The translations under genes and the position numbers were made by a program. A stretch of DNA of 12,683 nt from Eubacteriales bacterium (GTDB lineage Bacteria > Bacillota_A > Clostridia > Lachnospirales > Lachnospiraceae), in assembly GCA_030527765.1 (NCBI GenBank), contig JAUNAE010000068.1, positions 1 through 12,683 of the forward strand, written 5' to 3'. Position 1 is the stretch's first letter. Each line of letters begins with the position of its first letter. This document shows, piece by piece, positions 5,553-12,683 of this stretch. The notes under the pieces were generated by a model. That model did not search any database. It was not told the DNA's origin and saw nothing but the letters and a program-made list of their open reading frames with translations.

Positions 5553-6391
5553 AATCCATTATGGAGAATTATGGTTGTCCATCTACGCAGATGAGAGCCA
5601 TGCAGCATTATCTGGTAGATTATCTGTATGACGGAGAATCCGGATTTGGAGGTGCACTCTCAACAACTGCAAAAAATATGTTAAGAGCAATTAAGGAAGC
5701 ACTGAAAGAAATGCCGGATCCATCTGCGATGGAACTTCTTCCAGGACTTTCTACAACAGCCAATGGCCTTCAGACAGAAACATTTACCTGGAAGGCAAAT
5801 GAGGCATGGGTAATTACTATTGCACTTGAAGATGGTGTTAGTCTTGTGAATGAAACAACCGGAACAACAAAGAATGGTAATGTGCAGGTGAAAGGTGGAG
5901 AGAAATTCCATCTGGTTGCTTCACAGGCAAAATCAGGAAATCTTGATGGACATTATAAAATCACATCAAATCTTCCATTGAATTTTCATGGAATGCTCTT
6001 AAAACTGGCAAATTCCCAAGATATTGGTTTCGGTTATTATACTGATGATATTGATATCAGTATAGTTGTCGACTGGCCGCATTCTTCTACTGTGACAGTA
6101 GAAAAACACGATGCAAATACCGGTACGATTACAGCAACCTCTGGCTATGCAATGAATGGAGCAGTGTACGGAATTTACAGTGATGCAGGATGCAGCAGCC
6201 TGATGGAAAGGCTTACTATCAGCAATGGAAGAGCTACATCCAGTACAGGAACCTATGTGATTGGTTCCACCTACTATGTAAAAGAAATTACAGCGCCAAA
6301 AGGATATGCGCTTGACACAAAAGTATATCCGATTACTGTCAAGTCAGATGCGGGAGCAAACGTGGCTGTATCTACAGATTCACCGAAAAAA

Positions 6392-7363
6392 GGAAAAATC
6401 CGTATTATCAAAAAAGATGCAGTAACAAACACGACAAGCACTGTTAATTCCACATATTCCATGGTAGGAGCAGAGTATACTGTTTACAGCAATTCAGGAT
6501 GTACATCTGCCATTGAAACAATTCGTATTGGCAATGATAATATGGGCGTTTCTGCAAAAACATATCTGGTTGGCACTTATTATGTAAAAGAGACCAAAGC
6601 ACCAGACAGCAACCTGTATAAGCTGGATACAAATGTGTATCCGGTTTCTATTTCACTTGACCAGGCGGCAGCTGAGGTCACAGTTGATGTGACATCTACT
6701 GAAAGTCCGAAGAAATGTAAGATTAAAATTGAAAAGCATGATACAGAAACAGGAACAACGGCAATTGTTAATTCTGCTTATTCCATGGCAGGAGCAGAGT
6801 ATACGATATATTCTGATTCTTCCTGTAAAAGTGCAATTGAGACAATCAGAGTTGGCACGGATCACACTGCAACTTCGGCAAAAGAGTATCTGGCAGGAAC
6901 TTACTATGTAAAAGAAACAAAGGAGCCGACCTGCGGACTCTATAAGATCGACCCGACTGTATATACTATTTCAGTGACAGCGGAGAAGGTTCAGGCAGAA
7001 CAGATCATTGTCGCAACTTCCCCAGAAGCACCGAAAAGAAGTAAAATTAGAATCGAGAAGCATGATTCGGATACTGGAACTACCACACCGGTAAGTGCTG
7101 CTTATTCCATGGTTGGTGCAGAGTACACAATTTATTCTGATGCAGCATGTACCAGAGTACTGGAGACTCTTCGCATTGGTAGTGATAATACTGCAACCAC
7201 TGTGAAAGAATATCTGATTGGGGATTACTATATCAAAGAGACAAAGGCACCTTTGTGCGGACTTTATGAGATGGACGATAAAGTATATACAGCCCATGTA
7301 ACAACGGACAGCGTAAAAGGTACTGCTCCTGTTCAGATCATTTCTACTGATCCTGTAAAATAC
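6392..7363 (+). repeat. three tandem 324-base CnaB repeat units
   Basis: Units start at 6392, 6716 and 7040, and the next domain begins at 7364, so the period is exactly 324 bases (108 codons). Shared landmarks are KIxIxKHD, AYSMxGAEYTIYS, a Cys shortly after, AIETIR, YYVKETKxP and a Val-Tyr strand. The preceding unit (6089-6391) is a shorter 303-base relative. Divergence between copies shows that the array is not a very recent duplication. Confidence 0.8.
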
Positions 7364-8282
7364 GGAAAAATCAGTGTACAGAAGATCAATGAAAAAGATG
7401 GTGGAAAGAACCCTTATACAAAGGCACTTCCATTCAAGGATGCTGTTTTTGGTATCTACAGTGCTGCTTCCTGCAGTGAGGATGTTCTTCTGCAGACAAT
7501 TACCACAGATGAAAACGGATATGCGGAAAGCACAGATCTTTTAGTCGATGATTACTGGGTGAAAGAGATTACTCCGGCTGTCGGCTATAACATCAATACT
7601 GATATCATCAAAGTGAATGCTTCTGAGATGGCTGCCGAGATTGTTCATGCAGACAGCAACTGTAATTATGAAGTTCTGGAAATGGTCATCCGTGGCGATG
7701 TAAGCCTGATGAAATATCTGGCAGATGGCAGCGAGGATGAACAGCGTCATTATATGGATATGGTAAACAGCGGTGAACTCGCAGGTATTACCTTTACATT
7801 CCATTATACAGCAGCGGATGATGTGGAAGATGTTGTGATCACAACGGATGAGTCCGGTATGTGTGGCACATCCGGTGGAGCACTCATTTACGGCGAATGG
7901 GAGATCATTGAGTCCAACACACCGGAAGGTTATGAGGGCTTAAAAGAAGGTACTACCATTTTTATCCAGAAACAGAATGAAAAGCTGAATTATGTAGTAT
8001 ATAACGGAATGATCACAGCGCAGGTAAGAGTTCTGAAGAAAGATGCAGAGACCGGAAACATGATCCCGTTGTCAGGTGCGCAGTTCCAACTCTATGATGA
8101 GAAAGACAACCTGATCAGTATGTATGATACGGTGACTGATACCGTAACCGATGTACTGACTACCAACAGCAACGGTATTATTTATTTTACATCAAAGCTT
8201 TCTTATGGTTCCTATACACTGAAAGAGATTTATGCACCGGAAGGATATACCATTGCTGAACCGTTTACGTTTAAGGTGAACT

Positions 8283-8290
8283 CTTTCTTT
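8283..8290 (+). repeat. CTTT duplication causing a +4 frameshift
   Basis: CTTTCTTT sits exactly where the adhesin frame changes. Removing one CTTT unit restores a continuous domain reading KVNSFNREVQTILADL and then VFDLYKVN in the second frame. The present sequence instead runs into a stop at 8336-8338. The lesion is thus best explained by slippage that added one four-base unit. Confidence 0.7.
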
Positions 8291-8429
8291 CAACAGAGAA
8301 GTACAGACGATTCTTGCGGATCTTCCTGTACAGAATAAAAAGACAGTATTTGACCTTTATAAAGTGAATGCGGATCAGGAAGAAGAAGTCCTTTCCGGCA
8401 TTACTTTCCGAATTTTCTCATCTTCTGAT

Positions 8430-8735
8430 AAAGATGCAGAGAAAGCACGCCAGATAGCAGAAGCAGTGGAGGCACTCCGAGAAGAACAGCAGACAGAAGT
8501 AGCTGCAGCGAATGAAGAGGCTGCAAAAGAACTTGGACTGTTTATCCAGAAGTGTGAGGCAGAACTGGATGAACTTCGCGAAAGTGATCCTGACAGTGTG
8601 GAAGCAAAAGCAGAAGAGCATGAAGCAGCAATCCTTGCCCTGATGGCAGAGCAGAAAGAAGCAGCGAAAGCACTTGCCGATATTCACAACGAGGCTGTTA
8701 AAGCACTTGAAGAGAAGTTGGCAGAAGAACTGGAA
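8430..8735 (+). other. coiled-coil segment inserted in a CnaB domain
   Basis: About 100 residues, almost all Ala, Glu, Lys, Gln and Leu (for example IAEAVEALREEQQTEVAAA), separate the domain's first strands (VFDLYKVN, ITFRIFSS) from its later strands (ITDFSVLGEEYV, NTYYIYETKTLPG). The composition and spacing of hydrophobic residues indicate an antiparallel helical hairpin projecting from the stalk. Confidence 0.65.
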
Positions 8736-8954
8736 ATCACAGATTTTTCTGTTCTTGGCGAAGAGTATGTGACTGATGAAGAAGGTCATATTCATAAGGA
8801 GGACCTGCTTCATGAAAATACCTATTATATCTATGAGACAAAAACACTTCCTGGATTGAATCTGGACACTGCAATCCATGAATTTACGGTAGATGAAAAT
8901 GGTCTTGTAGATGGCAAAGATTATTATGAGATCCGTATTGCCAATGTACCTAAC

Positions 8955-10563
8955 CATGTGCAGATCTCCAAGAAGAGCATTACCGGTATGGAAGAACTTC
9001 CGGGCGCAGAACTTGAAATCAGAAGCGTGGACGAAGATGGAAATGAGACAGTTGTCGAGAACTGGATTTCTACAGAGGAACCACACCTGATCAGTGCACT
9101 TCCTGCAGGTAATTATACCCTGACTGAGATCACGGCACCGAGAGGATATGCAATCGCAAAAACAATCGCATTTGCAGTTACAGATTCCCTGGAGATCCAA
9201 CAGGTGGAAATGATCGATGAACTTCTTGAGATCTATATTTCCAAGAAAGACATCACAAACGACGAGGAGCTTCCGGGCGCTTCACTTACTATTACTGACT
9301 CTGAGGGAACGGTTGTGGAAGAATGGGTATCTACGGAAGAACCGCACATGATCAATCTTCCGGTTGGAGAATATGTGCTGACTGAAACAGCAGCACCGGA
9401 TGGTTATCTGGTTGCCAGCTCCATCGAATTTACGGTAGATGCAAATATGGCAGTACAGACTGTTACCATGTATGATATTCCGAAAGCAGATGTTTATGTA
9501 TCCAAGAAAGATGTAAGTACCCAGGAAGAGCTTCCAGGTGCAGAACTTTCCGTGACTGATGAGGAAGGTAATGAAATCGACAAATGGATCTCAGAGGAAA
9601 CACCTCATTATCTGAAACTGAAACCGGGCAAATATGTTCTTACAGAGATTGCTGCACCGGAAGAATACCAGTATGCAGAGTCTGTAGAATTTGAGATCGG
9701 TGAAGAAGACTATAAAGTGGTTCAGACAGTGACCATGTATGATGCACCGATTCCGGATGTCCTGATCTCGAAGAAAGATATCAGTGGCGGAGAGGAACTT
9801 CCGGGGGCAGAACTCACTGTGACAGACGAGGAAGGAAATGTAATTGCACAGTGGTTTTCTACAACGGAACCGCATAAGGTGAAACTGAAACCGGGTACAT
9901 ACACACTGACAGAACTTCAGGCACCGGTGGATTACCTGCTTGCTGAGTCCATTACCTTCACCGTGCGGTCAGATGATTATAAAGCTGAGCAGACGATCAC
10001 CATGTACGATGCGAAGACTCCGGATGTGGTCATTTCAAAGAAAGATATTACGAATGAAAAAGAACTGCCTGGAGCAGAACTAGTAATTTTCAGAAAAAAT
10101 GAAAGACCGGAAGAGGCGTCCACTGGGGATGAAATTGAACGGTGGATCTCAACAGAAACACCGCATGCCGTGAAACTCCTTCCGGGAACTTATATTTTAC
10201 GTGAGACGATTGCTCCGGAAAAATATGCAACAGCAGAAGAGATTGAATTCACGGTTGCAGAAGATGGTTATAAGGAAGTACAGACAATCACGATGTATGA
10301 TAAGCCACTGACAGTTTCCATCTCCAAAAAAGACATCACGAACGATGAGGAACTGCCAGGTGCAAAACTAGTGGTAAAAGACAAGGATGGAAAGACTGTG
10401 GAAGAGTGGATCTCGACAAAAGAACCTCATGAGATAGTTCTGGAAAAAGGCGAATATACCTTAACAGAGATCACTGCACCGCAGGGCTATGAAGTATCCG
10501 AAACGATTACGTTTGAAGTGACAGATACCATGGATGTGCAGCATGTCACCATGTATGACTCAC
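8955..10563 (+). repeat. six tandem CnaB units with SKKD and MYD motifs
   Basis: Units start near 8955, 9228, 9489, 9756, 10023 and 10314 (spacing 261-291 bases between neighbours; the last runs about 250). Each has SKK(D/S) in the first strand, ELPGAxL, W(I/V/F)S...PH, Y(T/V/I)L(T/R)E and a final MYD (MID in the first). Lys, Glu and Asp fall at the positions that form the internal isopeptide bond in CnaB domains. Confidence 0.8.
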
Positions 10564-10675
10564 CAAAAGATGAACTGGTGGATCTGACCGGTAAGAAGAA
10601 GGAAGAAACAACCACACCAGGAACTCAGGGAACACCTGGAACTGATATCACAACAGGTCCGGTAAAAACGGGAGA

Positions 10676-12388
10676 CTTACAGTACAGATCAATCACAGAT
10701 TTGTACGTGCACTCTATGCACCGGGAATGCCAAACAGCATAAATACAGAAGTAATCAAGCGGCTGACTGGCGGGGATTTTCATATCATTCTGACCCAGGA
10801 CGTAGCACCAATCCCGCAGGATATTTCAAGGAAAAGACTGATGGAACTGTACATGCAGAATGGCCGTGCCATTGAAAAACAGCAGGAAGCAAGAAACAAA
10901 GCCATGCAGTGGTCTAGCTCTATTTCTTATGACAAACAAAAGGAACAGGAGGAGCTGGTTGAATATCTGGATATTCTGAGTGAAAATGATGAAAAGATGT
11001 TTTATACCGGGATTTATGCTGTGCTCTCTGCTGACTCAAGAGGGGAACTGGAAAATGCAGTCGTAGCATTCTGTTCGACAGCAGAAGGAGAAGGATTTAA
11101 GTTTGAACCTGCCTGGTGGGAACAGCTGGAGACTATCAATACAGCTCTGCCGATTGGCTGCAGATTTGTCACCTATATGTATCCGTTGTTTACCCAGCCT
11201 CTTTCCGGGATTACACCTTTTACGGTACATGAACTGTGTGAAAAGAACGGAGTCTTTTACGGTATTAATCAGATCAGTAAGAATATACTGGTAGGCAACC
11301 GAAAAGAAGGGTTGATGAATGGAAACGGCTTCATTCTTGGATCGACTGGAGCAGGCAAGGGATTTGAAACAAAAAATGAGTTAATTCAGGTGTTTTTACG
11401 GTATACAGATGATATAATCATCATAGATCCTCAGAACGAATATGCAGGTATTGCAGATTACCTGGGTGGGCAGTTCATCGATTTTGGTGCGGATGCAGGC
11501 CAGTATATCAACCCTTTGGATGTGGGCACTCTGGAATATATGGGAAGCAAGAAAGCATTCCTTCAGGATAAATCGGAACTGATGCTCAGTATTTTCTCTA
11601 ATATCTCAGATAACAGTATTGAACCGCAGGATAAATCATTGCTGCTTCGATGCGTAACTCAGGTATATAAAGACCTGCCTGAACCGGGAGAAAAACTGAA
11701 AAAATACCAGGCACCGACGCTGAATGAGTTTTACGAGGCACTGTGCATGCAGCCGGAAACCAGAGCGAGGGATCTTGCACTGACACTGGAACGCTTTATC
11801 AAGAGTTCGCTGGATATGTTTTCGAAGCAGACGAACGTAAATATCCATAACCGTTTCGTTGTGTTTGGAATTGCGAATCTGGGAAAAGAGCAGGCTGCAA
11901 TCGGAATGATCGTCATGCTGGAGCATATCCGGACCAGAATCGCAACGAATGCCAAAAGAGGACAGGCAACCTGGCTGTTCGTTGATGAGTTCCACAATCT
12001 TGCAAACAACGATTATTCAGCTATGTTCCTGGAAAAGATCTGGAAGGAAGTGCGAAAGCTGGGAGGACTGTGTACTGCGATCACTCAGAATATCGCCGAT
12101 CTTCTGACTTCCAAGGTAGTAGAGACAATGCTGATGAACAGTGAATATGTGGATCTGTTATCGCAGAAACCGAGGGAAATGGATCTTCTGCAGGAAGTAC
12201 TGGGCGTATCGGATAACCTACTTCAGTATGTCTGCAATTCCTCATCAGGCTGTGGGCTGCTGAAATTTGGAAATAAATATATTCCAAAAGATAACCGAAT
12301 TCCAAAGCACACCGTTATGTATCAGCTGTTTAATACAAACTTCCATGAGATACAGAAACTGAAAAAACAGCAGATAGACGGCAAGTAA
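10676..12388 (+). pseudogene. virB4: VirB4-like conjugation ATPase, 5'-truncated
   Basis: This is the ATPase that powers substrate transfer through the type IV secretion channel of Gram-positive ICEs. The frame is open from about 10676 (VQINHRFVRALYAPG), earlier than the ATG at 10727, which has no ribosome site. The VirB4 N-terminal region, roughly the first quarter to third of an ~800-residue protein, is missing. Remaining landmarks, numbered from 10727, are a Walker A-like GSTGAGKG (205-212), IIIDPQNEY, INPLD and Walker B LFVDEFHN (Asp420, Glu421). These are followed by KEVRKLGG, TQNIADLL, NSEY and the C-terminal GCGLLKFGNKYIPKDNR. The residue after the P-loop Lys is Gly, where Ser or Thr normally binds magnesium. 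The C-terminal ATPase core is otherwise full length and ends normally. The next gene follows after 17 bases. Confidence 0.85.
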
Positions 12389-12405
12389 AGACGGGAGTGA
12401 CTTAT

Positions 12406-12666
12406 ATGTGTGTTAGTATTGATAAAGATAAATTGAAAAGTATGATCTGTTACTGGATCGAATGCAGACATGTATACTCTGCACTGATTGAACTTACAGA
12501 GGATACAGATGAAATTGGAGAACTGTACGAAATAAATGGATGGCTGGAAAACAACCAGACTGGTGACCAGATTTCCATGATGGATGTACATGTCAGGATA
12601 GAAGAAGCGGAGGCACTCTGCTATAAACTGGTAGCGTTTCAAAGTTTGTGTAAACCTTCAAACTGA
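12406..12666 (+). CDS. small hypothetical protein, 86 aa
   Basis: The ATG at 12406 is preceded by GGGAGTG (12393-12399). A GTG at 12397 in the same frame lies within that ribosome site and is less likely. The product is acidic and probably helical (KLKSMICYWIECRHVYSAL, then IEEAEALCYKLVAF), with four Cys and no signal peptide or membrane segment. I do not recognise the family. It starts 17 bases after VirB4 on the same strand, so it is part of the same ICE operon. It appears intact, unlike the genes before it. Confidence 0.6.
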   Translation: MCVSIDKDKLKSMICYWIECRHVYSALIELTEDTDEIGELYEINGWLENNQTGDQISMMDVHVRIEEAEALCYKLVAFQSLCKPSN

Positions 12667-12683
12667 TGTAAGATAATCTTATC

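Larger units (their letters stand above)
5501..8338 (+). pseudogene. giant thioester/CnaB-repeat surface adhesin (SpaA-like), N-terminally truncated part 1
   Basis: The adhesin frame is open from about 5501 (GYGGPGWNKTFNGHNV), ahead of the ATG at 5561. The first part resembles a thioester adhesion domain. TQMRAMQHYL places the thioester Gln at residue 10 (counting from 5561), but the upstream Cys half is lost. Signal peptide and start region are missing too. From about 6089 there are CnaB/prealbumin-like domains with starts near 6089, 6392, 6716, 7040, 7364, 7697 and 8015, recognised by the opening KIxIxKHD and the later YYVKETKAP motif. The protein would be a wall-anchored adhesin encoded on an ICE, perhaps aiding cell contact. 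The frame breaks at 8283-8290 and ends at 8338 after about 16 aberrant residues. There is no ribosome site for the ATG at 5561, so translation is doubtful. Confidence 0.8.
8292..10742 (+). pseudogene. giant CnaB-repeat surface adhesin, part 2, C-terminally truncated
   Basis: This continues the same adhesin in another frame. Coding similarity resumes at about 8292, and the first possible start is a GTG at 8364 with no ribosome site. It holds a CnaB-like domain split by a long charged, Ala/Glu-rich coiled coil (residues 23-124 counted from 8364). Six tandem CnaB units of about 85 residues follow, then a Thr/Pro/Gly linker (KKKEETTTPGTQGTPGTD) and TGPVKTGD. The last motif normally precedes the sortase signal and membrane helix, but no hydrophobic helix follows. 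From about 10676 the DNA is VirB4 read out of frame, ending at 10742. Even if expressed, the product could not be wall-anchored. Parts 1 and 2 together imply an original protein well over 1,700 residues. Confidence 0.8.
5144..12683 (+). mobile_element. left portion of a conjugative element, internally deleted
   Basis: parA-type, giant CnaB adhesin and VirB4 genes are standard parts of Clostridia ICEs and lie here on one strand. Each is incomplete at the joins: parA has lost its 3' part, the adhesin both ends, and VirB4 its 5' part. Conjugation genes that would be expected between them (relaxase, coupling protein, channel proteins) are absent from the window. The simplest reading is one ICE that has lost at least two internal blocks and cannot transfer by itself. 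The right end is not in the window. Confidence 0.65.

Noticed and set aside
6729..6911. 60-codon plus-strand open frame inside the adhesin
   Set aside because: It is an alternate frame of a repeat unit with low-complexity Gln/Leu/Ile content.
8418..9200. 260-codon open frame on the minus strand
   Set aside because: It is the antisense shadow of the Ala/Glu-rich coiled coil and repeats. It is Cys- and Phe-rich with no ribosome site or family pattern.
11636..11995. 119-codon minus-strand open frame inside VirB4
   Set aside because: It is antisense to conserved VirB4 motifs and has no ribosome site.
12666..12683. Short inverted repeat AAGAT-A-ATCTT at the window end
   Set aside because: The arms are only five bases and the window ends before any T-run could be seen, so a terminator cannot be supported.

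Overview
The window looks like accessory DNA from a low-to-mid GC Clostridia genome, most likely a gut Lachnospiraceae. The basis is Gram-positive Shine-Dalgarno sites (AAAGGAG type), a Tn916/Tn1549-like integrase module, and a CnaB/SpaA-type adhesin plus a VirB4 ATPase of the kind carried on Clostridia integrative and conjugative elements (ICEs). All convincing genes are on the + strand.

Left part (1-1917): an adenylate-forming (acyl-CoA synthetase/AMP-ligase) enzyme whose reading frame is open back to base 3. It therefore probably starts upstream of the window. A (GACA)5 tetranucleotide tract lies inside its N-terminal coding region, which makes the gene a candidate phase-variable (contingency) locus. 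A 59-codon gene of unknown function follows, probably co-transcribed. About 650 bases without a convincing gene come next, holding one intrinsic terminator.

Middle (2569-5283): an integration module made of an excisionase-like protein (DUF6462 type), a ribbon-helix-helix regulator with a clean sigma-A promoter and two operator-like palindromes, and a complete tyrosine recombinase. Then comes an attachment region with repeated TACAACAAA-type motifs. These motifs flank a free-standing 3' fragment of metG (the C-terminal tRNA-binding domain of methionyl-tRNA synthetase). A 17-bp palindrome and a strong terminator follow. The arrangement int - metG 3' end - left-end genes is what one expects at a head-to-tail junction of two elements, or in a circular element, that integrates inside metG and carries a replacement 3' end. 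This is an inference.

Right part (5328-12683): ICE genes in a broken state. The first ~59 codons of a ParA ATPase are joined out of frame to the interior of a very large thioester/CnaB-repeat surface adhesin. The adhesin has a +4 frameshift (a CTTT duplication at 8283-8290) and lacks its wall-anchoring C-terminus. It is joined out of frame to a VirB4 conjugation ATPase that lacks its N-terminal region. A small unknown gene ends the window. Order and strand are preserved, so serial deletions within one ICE explain the pattern. Assembly chimerism is the main alternative. The repeats encode two chemically different CnaB classes, one with a conserved Asp in the SpyTag-like position.
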